Source of the DNA: JAJXWB01 sp047605445
GTDB lineage: Bacteria; Pseudomonadota; Alphaproteobacteria; Rhizobiales; Beijerinckiaceae
Direction of reading: 5' to 3'
Length of the DNA: 27,848 bases
Assembly (NCBI GenBank): GCA_047605445.1
Contig: JASGFP010000045.1
Location: 1 to 27,848, forward strand
In this document: piece after piece, positions 1 to 8,263 of the stretch
How positions within the stretch are numbered: position 1 is the stretch's first letter
How the letters are laid out: each line of letters opens with the position of its first letter
The notes under the pieces: model-generated
What the model was told of the DNA's origin: nothing
Seen by the model: the letters and a program-made list of their open reading frames with translations, nothing else
The model's database searches: none
Made by a program: the position numbers and the translations under genes

Positions 1-105
1 AAAATCGGCCGGCCGCCGCCAATGGCGCGGCTTCAACGGTTCGTGGGACGGGCGGGCGATCCGGCCAGATGCAATTCCGCCGCGATTGCGCTAAATAGAC
101 GCCGC

Positions 106-1311
106 ATGACGCAGCCGCTCAACTCGCTCGACCTGCCCAAGACGCCGGCCGCATCCCGCGTCGTCGTCGCCATGTCCGGCGGCGTCGACTCGTCCGTCGT
201 CGCGGCGCTGCTGAAGTCGCAGGGCTACGACGTCATCGGCGTGACGCTGCAGCTCTACGACCATGGCGAGGCGACGCATCGGCCCGGCGCCTGCTGCGCC
301 GGTCAGGATATCCACGACGCAAGGCAGGTGGCCGCGCGTCTTGGCATTCCCCATTATGTGCTCGATTACGAGAGCAAGTTCCGCGAGAAGGTGATCGATC
401 CCTTCGCCGAGAGCTATGCGACCGGCGAGACGCCCGTGCCCTGCGTCGCCTGCAACCAGCACATCAAATTCGCCGATCTCTTCGACACCGCGCGCGATCT
501 CGGCGCAGACGCCCTGGCCACGGGCCATTACATCGTGTCGAAGCCGGACGGACGCGGCGGCCGCGCGCTGTTTCGCGCGAAGGAAGCTGCGCGCGACCAG
601 TCCTATTTCCTCTACGCCACAACACGCGCGCAGCTCGATCTCCTGCGCTTTCCGCTCGGCGTCTACGAGAAGGCGCAAGTGCGCGACCTCGCGCGCCAGT
701 ACGGGCTTGCGGTGGCCGAGAAGCACGACAGCCAGGATATCTGCTTTGTCCCGCGCGGGCGCTACACGGATCTGCTCGAGAAGCTGCAGCCCGGCGCCGC
801 GCGCCCCGGCGACATCGTCCACGTCGACGGCCGCACGCTCGGCCGCCATTCCGGCGTCATCCACTACACGGTCGGCCAGCGCCGCGGGCTCGGCCTCGGC
901 GCCACGGCGCCGATGAACGAACCGCTCTATGTCGTGCGCATCGACGCCGCCGCGGCGCGCGTCGTCGTCGGCCCCCGCGAGGCGCTGCTCGCGCGCGCGG
1001 CGCTGCTGCGCGACGTCAACTGGATCGGCGAAGGCGCGCTCGACGGCCTGCCCCGCTCCGGCCTGCCGATTGCAGCCCGTGTGCGCTCGACCCGCGCCCC
1101 CGCGCCGGCCCTGCTTTTTGCCGAACGCGGCGAGGTCCGGGTGGTCTTCAGCGAGGATGAATCCGGCGTCTCTCCCGGCCAGGCCTGCGTCTTCTACGCG
1201 AGCGCGGCGCCGGACGCGCGCGTGCTCGGCGGCGGCGCGATCCGCGCCACGGAGCCCGCCTGGACCTTTGCGCCCGATTCTGCGCCGCTCGCGGTAGCGG
1301 CCGGACGCTGA
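106..1311 (+). CDS. mnmA: tRNA-specific 2-thiouridylase MnmA
   Basis: Family role: ATP-dependent thiolation of U34 in the wobble position of tRNA-Lys, -Glu and -Gln in the cytoplasm, with sulfur delivered as a persulfide. Seen: 401 residues, with the PP-loop motif SGGVDSS at about 24-30. The two conserved cysteines are visible, one in CVACNQHIKF (about residue 116) and one in HDSQDICFV (about residue 213), as are the GHY and VGQRRGLG segments typical of MnmA. The frame is open from position 22, but the extra 28 codons look non-coding; ATG at 106 (MTQPLNSLD) puts the P-loop where the family has it. The pmtA-like gene starts 6 nt after the stop, so the two are probably cotranscribed. A tRNA-Glu gene, a substrate class of this enzyme, lies 750 bp downstream; this may be coincidence. 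Confidence 0.96.
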   Translation: MTQPLNSLDLPKTPAASRVVVAMSGGVDSSVVAALLKSQGYDVIGVTLQLYDHGEATHRPGACCAGQDIHDARQVAARLGIPHYVLDYESKFREKVIDPFAESYATGETPVPCVACNQHIKFADLFDTARDLGADALATGHYIVSKPDGRGGRALFRAKEAARDQSYFLYATTRAQLDLLRFPLGVYEKAQVRDLARQYGLAVAEKHDSQDICFVPRGRYTDLLEKLQPGAARPGDIVHVDGRTLGRHSGVIHYTVGQRRGLGLGATAPMNEPLYVVRIDAAAARVVVGPREALLARAALLRDVNWIGEGALDGLPRSGLPIAARVRSTRAPAPALLFAERGEVRVVFSEDESGVSPGQACVFYASAAPDARVLGGGAIRATEPAWTFAPDSAPLAVAAGR

Positions 1312-1317
1312 GCGGAC

Positions 1318-1977
1318 ATGACGGGCGAGCGCGCCGATCTGCTGGCGTCGATCGACAACGCCAATGTCGAGGAGGCCTACGCCCGCTGGGCGCCGGTCTA
1401 CGATCTCGTCTTCGCCGCCGTGATGAAGCCCGGCCGCAAGGCCGCCGCCGCAGCAGCGTCGCGCGACGGCGGCCGCGTGCTGGATGTCGGCGTCGGCACC
1501 GGCCTCGAACTGCCGATGTTTTCGCGCGCGACGCGGCTCGTCGGCGTCGATCTCTCCGAGCCCATGCTGAAGCGCGCGCGCGACCGCGTGGCGAAAGAGC
1601 GCCTCGCCAATGTCGAGGGCCTCGTGAAGATGGACGCGATGAACCTCGCCTTTCCCGATGCGAGCTTCGACTGTGCGGTCGCGCCCTTCGTGCTGACCGT
1701 GGTGCCCGATCCGCAGGCGACGTTGAACGAACTCGCGCGCGTGACGAAGCCCGGCGGCGAGATTGTGCTGGTCAACCACATCGGCGCGGAGGCGGGCCCG
1801 ATCGCGGCGATCGAAGGCTGGATGGGCCGCCGCTCCGCCGACCTCGGCTGGCGCCCGGAATTTCCGTGGAGCGTGATCGGCGACTGGATCGCGGGCCGAA
1901 ACGACATCGTGCTGACCGAGCGCCGCAGGCTGAACCCGCTCGGCCTGTTCACGCTGGCGCGCATGGCGCGCCGGTAG
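1318..1977 (+). CDS. pmtA: PmtA-like SAM-dependent phosphatidylethanolamine N-methyltransferase
   Basis: Family role: class I methyltransferases of the PmtA type methylate phosphatidylethanolamine stepwise to phosphatidylcholine at the inner membrane surface. Seen: 219 residues; SAM-binding motif I VLDVGVGTG at about 54-62; motif II acid at VGVDLSEPML; the post-motif PGGEIVLVNH. The N-terminal segment EEAYARWAPVYDLVF and the tail NPLGLFTLARM match my recollection of rhizobial and Rhodobacter PmtA proteins. There is no transmembrane segment, consistent with a peripheral enzyme. It starts 6 nt after mnmA with only a weak Shine-Dalgarno, suggesting coupled translation. It could be a broader UbiE/PmtA-clade methyltransferase acting on another substrate; the PmtA assignment rests on recognised segments, not on a search. 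Confidence 0.78.
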   Translation: MTGERADLLASIDNANVEEAYARWAPVYDLVFAAVMKPGRKAAAAAASRDGGRVLDVGVGTGLELPMFSRATRLVGVDLSEPMLKRARDRVAKERLANVEGLVKMDAMNLAFPDASFDCAVAPFVLTVVPDPQATLNELARVTKPGGEIVLVNHIGAEAGPIAAIEGWMGRRSADLGWRPEFPWSVIGDWIAGRNDIVLTERRRLNPLGLFTLARMARR

Positions 1978-2060
1978 AGGCCGGCGGCGACCGCTGCCGA
2001 CTTGTGTGCGCCGCGCGCGCCGTCTATAGAACCGCCAGCGTCGGCCGATGGCCGCGCTCC

Positions 2061-2136
2061 GCTCCCTTCGTCTAGCGGTCCAGGACGTCGCCCTCTCACG
2101 GCGAAAACAGGGGTTCGAGTCCCCTAGGGAGCGCCA
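2061..2136 (+). tRNA. tRNA-Glu (anticodon CTC)
   Basis: A full cloverleaf can be folded. The 7-bp acceptor stem pairs GCTCCCT (2061-2067) with AGGGAGC (2126-2132). The anticodon stem is TCGCC/GGCGA around the loop CTCTCAC, giving anticodon CTC (Glu). The T arm is AGGGG-TTCGAGT-CCCCT. The discriminator is G, and CCA is encoded at 2134-2136. A 7-bp hairpin (2159-2165 with 2178-2184) follows but lacks a T-run, so I do not call it a terminator. Confidence 0.97.
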
Positions 2137-2230
2137 GGCTTTCCTCGCACATCCCTGCCGCCTTGCCACCGCCCCGCCAAGGCGTCATTGGCTGAGGCCA
2201 AGGTCGCGCGGGATTCGCTCGGGGGGCGCG

Positions 2231-2703
2231 GTGGATTTGATTGCGAAGGTCACACAGAGCGTCATCGACGTTCAGTATTCCGCCGTTCTCGGACAGGCGT
2301 TGGCGCCGGCGATCTGCTGACCGCGATTTCAGCCTTCCTCAGCATGATCATGAACCGGCTGTGGCGGGTGCTCGATCTAGCGCGCGCGCTGGCGCCCGAT
2401 CCGCAAGCGCAGCTCGACGCCGAGGCGACCGCGAGCCTGACGGTCTACCACCAGCGGGCGCGGCTGCTCTATCGCTGCATCTACGCCTGCGTCTGCTCGG
2501 CGGTCGCCGTCACCGCCGTCGTCCTGCTCACCTTCGGCAACCGGGTCTTCGGCTCCGTCCAGGACTGGGGCGTCGGCGTCGTCTTCACCGTCGCAATCTG
2601 CCTGTTCGGCGTCGCCTTCGTCTACCTGCTGCGCGAGGTCCGTCTCGCGGCGTCGGAATTCGAGCGGCGCGATAGAAAGCTGCTGGCCCGCCGCGACGCG
2701 TAA
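2231..2703 (+). pseudogene. DUF2721 membrane protein, apparently frameshifted near 2309-2316
   Basis: The 3' part in one frame (to the stop at 2703) reads LLTAISAFLSMIMNRLWRVLDLARAL and then two hydrophobic helices, typical of DUF2721 membrane proteins of unknown function. No good start exists in that frame: the reading upstream is low-quality and opens only at a TTG (2188). In the next frame, a GTG at 2231 preceded by a G-rich stretch encodes MDLIAKVTQSVIDVQYSAVLGQALAPA and hits a TGA at 2318-2320. Joining the two gives QALAPA-LLTAISAFLSM, the expected first transmembrane segment of the family, if one base is added near GCGATCTGCTG. This could be a true mutation, a sequencing or assembly error, or programmed frameshifting. 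An internal ATG at 2344 would yield a protein lacking the first helix. Confidence 0.7.
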
Positions 2704-2847
2704 GCGGCGAACTGTCGCCACAGCCCACTTCCTCCCGCAGCGCACCGCACATAAGAGCCCCGCCCCGGCTGCAATTCCCAAGCCTGCGCCGCTGTCGCAC
2801 CATGCGCAGGCAGGGAGCGAAGCGCAGAAGCGCTCAGGGAGGATCGG

Positions 2848-4047
2848 ATGAAATTGAAGACGGGCGTTATCGCGCTCGCGGCGATGGTCGCCGCAGCGTC
2901 CACGGCCTATGCCCAAGGCCAGGGCGTGACCGCCACCGAGATCAAGATCGGCCAGACCACCGCCTATTCGGGCGCGGCTTCCGCCTATTCGACCATCGCC
3001 AAGGCCGAGGCCGCCTATTTCGAAATGATCAACAAGAAGGGCGGCGTCAACGGCCGCAAGATCAATTTCATCTCGGTCGACGACGCCTACAGCCCGCCCA
3101 AGACCTTCGAGCAGACGCGCAAGCTGGTGGAGCAGGACGGCGTGGCCGCGATCCTTAATCCGCTCGGCACGCCGACGGGCGTCGTCGTGCGCAAATATCT
3201 CAACGAGAAGAAAATTCCGCAGCTCTTCGTCGGCGCCGGCGCGACCATGTTCGGCGACCCCAAGAACTTCCCCTACACGATCGGCTTCCAGCCGAACTAT
3301 CACATCGAGGCGTCCATCTACGCGCGCCACGTGATGGCGACGAACCCGAACGCCAAGGTCGCGATCTTCTACCAGAACGACGACGCCGGCCGCGACTACG
3401 CCAACGGCTTCAAGGCGGGGCTCGGCTCGCCGGAGAACGTCAAGAAATACGTGGTCTTCGAGACCACCTACGAGTCGACCGATCCGACGATCGATTCCAA
3501 GATCGTCGCGCTGAAGAATTCCGGCGCCGACGTGCTGTTCATGCATGCGATCCCGAAGCAGGCGGCGCAGGCGATCCGCAAGGTGGCCGAGATCGGCTGG
3601 AAGCCGACCTTCTATCTCGCCAACGTCTCGGCTTCGGTCGGCGCCGTGCTCAAGCCCGCGGGCCTCGACAACGCCAAGGGCCTCGTCACCGCCTCCTACA
3701 TCAAGGATCCCGCTGACAAGCAATGGGTCAACGACGCTGGCTACAAGAACTGGCTCGCCTTCATGAAGGAATATTACCCGAGCGGCGACCTGATCGACGG
3801 CCTCAACGTCTACGGCTACACGGTCGCGCAGACGATGGTGAAGGTGATCGAGCAGTGCGGCGACAAGGTCTCTTCGGAGTGCATCATGAAGGAGGCCGCC
3901 AACCTCAACTTCTCGCCGGAAATGCTGCTGCCGGGCGTGGAGGTGAAGACGTCGGCGACGGACTTCTATCCGATCAAGAAAATGTATCTGCAGAAGTTCG
4001 ACGGCGAGGTGTGGCAGCTGTTCGGCAACGTGCAGAGCGCCAACTGA
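2848..4047 (+). CDS. ABC transporter substrate-binding protein, branched-chain amino acid (LivJ-like) type
   Basis: Family role: periplasmic Peripla_BP_6 proteins capture amino acids, amides or small organic acids and hand them to a LivHM/FG-type importer. Seen: 399 residues; a signal peptide (MKLKTG followed by a hydrophobic stretch and the site STAYA/QG at about 22); the mature start GVTATEIKIGQTTAYSG; and the two-lobe pattern with AKVAIFYQNDDAGRDYANGF. A strong Shine-Dalgarno (AGGGAGG, 2836-2842) sits 5 nt before the ATG. A perfect hairpin terminator follows. No permease or ATPase gene is adjacent, so this is an orphan binding protein; its ligand cannot be told from sequence. The upstream gap 2704-2847 holds no other recognisable element. 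Confidence 0.92.
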   Translation: MKLKTGVIALAAMVAAASTAYAQGQGVTATEIKIGQTTAYSGAASAYSTIAKAEAAYFEMINKKGGVNGRKINFISVDDAYSPPKTFEQTRKLVEQDGVAAILNPLGTPTGVVVRKYLNEKKIPQLFVGAGATMFGDPKNFPYTIGFQPNYHIEASIYARHVMATNPNAKVAIFYQNDDAGRDYANGFKAGLGSPENVKKYVVFETTYESTDPTIDSKIVALKNSGADVLFMHAIPKQAAQAIRKVAEIGWKPTFYLANVSASVGAVLKPAGLDNAKGLVTASYIKDPADKQWVNDAGYKNWLAFMKEYYPSGDLIDGLNVYGYTVAQTMVKVIEQCGDKVSSECIMKEAANLNFSPEMLLPGVEVKTSATDFYPIKKMYLQKFDGEVWQLFGNVQSAN

Positions 4048-4056
4048 CGAGAGCGC

Positions 4057-4084
4057 GTGAGCCGGCTACGCCGGCTCACTTTTT
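4057..4084 (+). terminator. Rho-independent terminator of the binding-protein gene
   Basis: A perfect 10-bp stem, GTGAGCCGGC (4057-4066) with GCCGGCTCAC (4070-4079), has a 3-nt loop and is followed by TTTTT at 4080-4084. It begins 9 nt after the upstream stop. The right arm overlaps the stop codon (4076-4078) of the convergent dehydrogenase gene. In the minus direction the hairpin is not followed by a T-run, so it looks unidirectional. Confidence 0.9.
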
Positions 4085-5035
4085 CCACGGCGTCTCCGCC
4101 ACAGCATCGAGCGGCCCCTCGCCCGCGGCGAACGACCGCACATTCTCGATCAGCCGCGCGCCGACCAGCGCCATCACATGATCGGCGGCGCCGCCGACAT
4201 GCGGCAGCAGCACGACATTCTCCATCGCGATGAGATCGGCCGGCACGCTCGGCTCGTTGGCGAAAACATCAAGGCCCGCGCCGGCAAGGCGCTCCTCTTT
4301 CAGCGCCGCGATCAGCGCGGGCTCGTCGACGCTCGTGCCGCGGCCGATGTTGACGAAATAGCCCTTCGGCCCGAGCGCGTCGAACACGGCCTTGCCGACC
4401 TGCGCGCGCGTGGACTCGCCGCCGGGCAGCACGCTTACGAGAATGTCGCAATTCTTCGCCAGCTCCTCGGCGCTCGCAAAATAGGGATAGGCGACGCCGT
4501 CCTGCCTGCGGCGGCCGGAGTAACAGACCTGCAACCCGAAGGCTTCCGCGCGCCGCGCGATGGCCTTGCCGATGCGGCCGTAGCCGAGAATGCCGAGCCG
4601 CTTGTTGCGCAATGACACGGCGATTCCGAACGGCTTGCCCGGCCCCCATTTTCCCGCGCGCAGGAAACGCTCGGCGGCGGGAAAGCGGCGCACCGTGTCG
4701 AGGATCAGCGCGAAGGCGCAATCGGCCGTATCCTCCGTCACGGCGTCGGGCGTATTGGTTACGCATACGCCGTGCGCGGCGGCATAGGCGACGTCGATAT
4801 GCTCGTAGCCCGCGCCCATCGTCGCGACGAGTTCGAGTTTGGGAAAGCGCTGCATGAAGGCGCTCGTCAGCGGACCGCCGAACGGCGTCCAGACGAGACC
4901 GCGCACGACATTCGCGAGCGTGGCCAGTTGAGGATCGTCCGGCCCGTCGAAACGATGCAGCGGCGCGATCGTCGCCAGCGCGGTGGCGAGCGGCGGCGGC
5001 AGGCTCGCCGGCGCCAGCAGCGGAAAATCGTTCAT
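4076..5035 (-). CDS. D-2-hydroxyacid dehydrogenase (glyoxylate/hydroxypyruvate reductase-like)
   Basis: Family role: NAD(P)-dependent interconversion of 2-oxoacids and D-2-hydroxyacids in the cytoplasm. Seen: 319 residues; Rossmann motif GYGRIG at 151-156; catalytic Arg232 (NIGRGTSVDE), Glu261 (NEP) and His279 (PHVGGAA). Three arginines at 175-177, just after the second strand of the nucleotide fold, favour NADPH (inference). The frame is open far upstream, but ATG at 5035 is the right start: it overlaps the ilvD stop as ATGA, and a GGAAGAGAAAG stretch lies just before it inside ilvD. Translational coupling to ilvD implies a shared pathway, perhaps 2-oxoacid or sugar-acid metabolism; the substrate is unknown. 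Confidence 0.9.
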   Translation of the reverse strand: MNDFPLLAPASLPPPLATALATIAPLHRFDGPDDPQLATLANVVRGLVWTPFGGPLTSAFMQRFPKLELVATMGAGYEHIDVAYAAAHGVCVTNTPDAVTEDTADCAFALILDTVRRFPAAERFLRAGKWGPGKPFGIAVSLRNKRLGILGYGRIGKAIARRAEAFGLQVCYSGRRRQDGVAYPYFASAEELAKNCDILVSVLPGGESTRAQVGKAVFDALGPKGYFVNIGRGTSVDEPALIAALKEERLAGAGLDVFANEPSVPADLIAMENVVLLPHVGGAADHVMALVGARLIENVRSFAAGEGPLDAVAETPWKK

Positions 5036-6942
5036 TTCGCCGCTTTCTCTTCCATGGCGCCGAGCGCGAGCTTCGCGCCGGCCAGCGCGAGCGCATTCTC
5101 GACCGCATCGACATCGCGCACCGCGCCGCGCGAGGCCGAGGTCGCGGTCAGCGCGTAGTGCCGCAGCGCGACCGACATGAGGCGTTCGCGCGGCTTCGGC
5201 TTCCACGCCATCCGCCCGCGCTTGTCCATTTCGGCGCGACGGCGCGCGAGTTCGTCGCCGCTGACCGCCAGATGCAGCGAGCGCGTGGCGATGTCGATCT
5301 CGATCGGGTCGCCATCCTCCACCAGGCCGATCGCGCCGCCAGACGCAGCTTCCGGCGAGACATGGCCGATCGACAGGCCCGATGTCGCGCCGGAGAACCG
5401 CCCGTCGGTGACGAGCGCGCATTGCTTGTCGAGCTTGCGGCCCTTCAGCGCCGTGGTCAGCGCCAGCATTTCCTGCATGCCCGGCCCGCCGCGCGGGCCT
5501 TCGTAACGCACGACCAGAACCGTGCCGGGCTTGACCTTGCCGGAACGGATCGCCTGCGCGCCCTCATCCTCGCTGTCGACGACGAGCGCGGTTCCGGAAA
5601 ACTTGTGCAGCGCTTGATCGACGCCCGCCGTCTTCACGATGGCGCCGTCCGTCGCCAGATTGCCGTAGAGCGTCGCAAGCCCGCCGTCGGCGGAATAGGC
5701 GTGCGCGGCGTCGCGGATGCAGCCCTTCTCGCGGTCGCGGTCGAGCGTGGAATAGCGCATGTCCTGCGACATGCCCTCGACCGTGATGCGTCCGCCGGGC
5801 GCTGCGCGATAGAATGTCTCCACATCCTGATCTTGCGTGCGAAGTATGTCCCAACGGTCGATCGCTTCGCCGAGCGTCGCGCTGTGGACGGTGTGCACAT
5901 TTCGATGCACGGCGCCCATGCGGTCGAGTTCGCCCAAGAGCCGCATGATGCCGCCGGCGCGATGCACATCCTCCATGAAATAGTCGGGCGAGGACGGCGA
6001 GACCTTGCAGAGATGCGGCGTATTGCGCGACACGCGGTCGATGTCGCTCATGGTGAAATCGACGCCCGCCTCGTGCGCGGCGGCGAGCAGATGCAGCACG
6101 GTGTTGGTCGAGCCGCCCATCGCCATGTCGAGACGGATGGCGTTCTCGAACGCCTCGAAGGTCGCTATCGAGCGCGGCAGCACGCTGTCGTCGTTCTCGC
6201 GGTAATACCGATGCGCAAGCTGCACGACGAGTTCGGCGGCGCGCGTGAAGAGCGCCTTGCGGTCGACATGCGTCGCCAGCATCGAGCCGTTGCCGGGTAG
6301 TCCGAGGCCCAGCGCCTCGACGAGGCAATTCATCGAATTGGCGGTGAACATGCCCGAACACGAGCCGCAGGTCGGACAGGCATGTTGCTCGTAGGCGGAA
6401 ATCTTCGCGTCGGCAATGTCCGGATTCATCGTCGCGACATAGGCTTCGACGCCCGAAAATCGCTCGTCCTTGCCATCCCAGTTCATGCGGCCGGCTTCCA
6501 TCGGCCCGCCGGACACGAATACGGTCGGAATGTTGAGACGCAGCGCCGCCATCAGCATGCCGGGCGTGATCTTGTCGCAATTGGAAATGCAAACCAGCGC
6601 GTCGGCGCGATGGGCGTTGACCATATATTCGATGGAATCCGCGATCAGGTCGCGCGAGGGCAGCGAATAGAGCATGCCGTCGTGGCCCATCGCGATGCCG
6701 TCGTCGACCGCGATCGTGTCGAACTCGCGGCCGACGCCCCCGGCCTTGGCGATCTCGCCGGCCACCATCTGGCCGAGATCCTTGAGATGCACATGGCCCG
6801 GCACGAACTGGGTGAAGGAATTGGCGATGGCGACGATCGGCTTGCCGAAGTCGCCGTCCTTCATGCCGGTCGCGCGCCACAGCGAACGCGAGATGGCGGC
6901 GTTGCGGCCCATCGTGACTTTCTTGGAACGCAGTTCAGGCAT
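5032..6942 (-). CDS. ilvD: Dihydroxy-acid dehydratase IlvD
   Basis: Family role: dehydrates 2,3-dihydroxy-3-methylbutanoate and -pentanoate to the 2-oxoacid precursors of valine and isoleucine, using an iron-sulfur cluster and Mg2+. Seen: 636 residues. The cluster and metal ligands fit the E. coli numbering: Cys122-Asp123-Lys124 in ISNCDKITPG and Cys195 in CPTCGSCSGMF. NSFTQFVPGHVHLKDLG and DGRFSGATSGLSIGHVSPEA are close to the enterobacterial enzyme as I know it. A C-terminal extension of about 20 residues (after KGAVRD-like SRGAVRDVDAVEN) is longer than usual. Shine-Dalgarno GGGAGGA precedes the ATG. It lies 74 nt downstream of the Ldh_2-family gene and overlaps the hydroxyacid dehydrogenase. 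The related sugar-acid dehydratases are a weaker alternative. Confidence 0.95.
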   Translation of the reverse strand: MPELRSKKVTMGRNAAISRSLWRATGMKDGDFGKPIVAIANSFTQFVPGHVHLKDLGQMVAGEIAKAGGVGREFDTIAVDDGIAMGHDGMLYSLPSRDLIADSIEYMVNAHRADALVCISNCDKITPGMLMAALRLNIPTVFVSGGPMEAGRMNWDGKDERFSGVEAYVATMNPDIADAKISAYEQHACPTCGSCSGMFTANSMNCLVEALGLGLPGNGSMLATHVDRKALFTRAAELVVQLAHRYYRENDDSVLPRSIATFEAFENAIRLDMAMGGSTNTVLHLLAAAHEAGVDFTMSDIDRVSRNTPHLCKVSPSSPDYFMEDVHRAGGIMRLLGELDRMGAVHRNVHTVHSATLGEAIDRWDILRTQDQDVETFYRAAPGGRITVEGMSQDMRYSTLDRDREKGCIRDAAHAYSADGGLATLYGNLATDGAIVKTAGVDQALHKFSGTALVVDSEDEGAQAIRSGKVKPGTVLVVRYEGPRGGPGMQEMLALTTALKGRKLDKQCALVTDGRFSGATSGLSIGHVSPEAASGGAIGLVEDGDPIEIDIATRSLHLAVSGDELARRRAEMDKRGRMAWKPKPRERLMSVALRHYALTATSASRGAVRDVDAVENALALAGAKLALGAMEEKAAK

Positions 6943-7016
6943 GTCGTCCTCCCGCTTTTTGTGGGCCGTCAGCCCTTGTCCGGATTATGGGGCGCCGCGT
7001 CGGGCCGGAAAAGCCG

Positions 7017-8063
7017 TCACGCCGCAGGCGCGGCGACGCCGACGCTGGCTGCCGCGGCGACGATCTCGCGCCATGTTGTCTCGTCGATCGGCACGCCGCC
7101 CGCGCGCTCTGCGGCCGTCGCGCGCTCGGGCTCGCCGGGAACCAGCACCGGCGCGGCGGGATCGCCGGGCGGCGACGCTTTCACATAATCGATGAGCTGC
7201 GCGACATCGGCGAAATAGTCGCCCTCTCCGATCAGCCGCTTCTGGTCGATCACGATCGACAACAGTCCGTTGACAAGGCCCTTGGGCTTGTCGGGCGCGG
7301 CCTGCGTGCCGCCGCCGGCGAGCGCTCCGCCGAGCATTTCGGCGACCAGCGCCAGGCCCCAGCCCTTGTGCAGGCCGAACGGCAGGATCGCGCCTTTCGG
7401 CTCCACGAAAATCTGGCGCGGATCGCGCGTCGCCTGCCCCTTGTGGTCGACCAGCGTGTCGGGCGGCGCCTCGACGCCCTTGTTCATGGCGACGCGCACC
7501 TTGCCGAGCGCGATCGCCGATGTCGCGAAATCGAGCACGACCGGCGGACGGTCGGGCCCGATCGGCGCGACGATGCACACCGGATTGGTCATCAGCCGCG
7601 CATCCGACCCGCGAAACGGCGCCACGCACGGCTGCGCATAGACCGCGTTGACGAAATGGATCGACAGCAGGCCCTTGCGCGCGAGTTGCTCGCCATAGGC
7701 GCCGATGCGCCCGACATGCTGCACGTTGCGCAGCGACGAGACGACCACGCCGGTTTGCAGCGCGCGCTCGCCCACCATGTCGAACACCGCGTTCGCGATC
7801 GGCTGGCCATAGCCGCTGTCGCCGTCATGCGCGACGATGGCGCCGAGATCGGAAACGAGCTTCGGCGTGCGGTTGGGAGCAACCGCGCCCTGCTGCAGAT
7901 GCAGCAGATAAGCGGGAACCAGACCGACGCCGTGACTGTCGTGCCCCTTGAGGTTGGAGGTCACGAGATGTTCGGCGATCTCGGCCGCCTCCGCGCGCGC
8001 GCTGCCCGCCGCGACGAAAATATCGGAGACGAACGCCTCGAGGCGGGCGGGATCGATCATCAT
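7017..8063 (-). CDS. Ldh_2-family (malate/L-lactate/ureidoglycolate-type) NAD(P)-dependent dehydrogenase
   Basis: Family role: Ldh_2 enzymes oxidise or reduce 2-hydroxyacids or cyclic imines with NAD(P); their fold differs from the classical Rossmann type. Seen: 348 residues; the conserved active-site segment LKGHDSHGVGLVPAYL near residues 40-54; VVLDFATSAIALGKV; the late GHKGWGLALVAEMLGG-type segment (here LHKGWGLALVAEMLGGAL). The start is one of two tandem ATGs (8063 or 8060); GGGGAGA lies about 8 nt upstream. It is the first gene of the minus-strand run leading to ilvD and the D-2-hydroxyacid dehydrogenase. Substrate cannot be fixed; the neighbours suggest 2-oxoacid/2-hydroxyacid chemistry. 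Confidence 0.9.
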   Translation of the reverse strand: MMIDPARLEAFVSDIFVAAGSARAEAAEIAEHLVTSNLKGHDSHGVGLVPAYLLHLQQGAVAPNRTPKLVSDLGAIVAHDGDSGYGQPIANAVFDMVGERALQTGVVVSSLRNVQHVGRIGAYGEQLARKGLLSIHFVNAVYAQPCVAPFRGSDARLMTNPVCIVAPIGPDRPPVVLDFATSAIALGKVRVAMNKGVEAPPDTLVDHKGQATRDPRQIFVEPKGAILPFGLHKGWGLALVAEMLGGALAGGGTQAAPDKPKGLVNGLLSIVIDQKRLIGEGDYFADVAQLIDYVKASPPGDPAAPVLVPGEPERATAAERAGGVPIDETTWREIVAAAASVGVAAPAA

Positions 8064-8263
8064 GCAGGCGTTCTCCCCGTGCGCGCGCAATCGCATCGCG
8101 CTTCGTGCTTTCCGGCAGCGTCGCACATGCGCGGCGCGCGTCAATCGCGCGTCGCGCAACCGACCCATGCGGCGCGCGGATCGACAAGTCGCGCGGCTTG
8201 CGGCACAAAAGCGCGACAATCTCCGATCGACGAACGATCGCACGAAGGATGGGGAAAACGCGC
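8064..8263. promoter_or_regulatory. Divergent intergenic region with an inverted repeat
   Basis: This 200-bp gap separates the divergent Ldh_2-family and SDR genes and must hold both promoters. The only clear structure is CGATCG (8224-8229), a 5-nt spacer and CGATCG (8235-8240), ending 23 nt before the SDR start. CGATCG is itself a palindrome, so the pair reads as both a direct and an inverted repeat. I do not recognise a specific operator family, and no regulator gene is adjacent. Confidence 0.35.

Noticed and set aside
22..105. Upstream extension of mnmA
   Set aside because: The 28 extra codons resemble non-coding sequence, and the family N-terminus matches the ATG at 106.
91..2169. 692-residue open frame on - opposite mnmA and pmtA
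   Set aside because: Low-complexity shadow covering two recognised genes and the tRNA; no conserved motif.
2159..2184. Hairpin after tRNA-Glu as a terminator
   Set aside because: Only a 7-bp stem with a 12-nt loop and no T-run.
5158..6300. 380-residue open frame on + opposite ilvD
   Set aside because: Antisense of the IlvD catalytic core, with no recognisable domain or ribosome-binding site.
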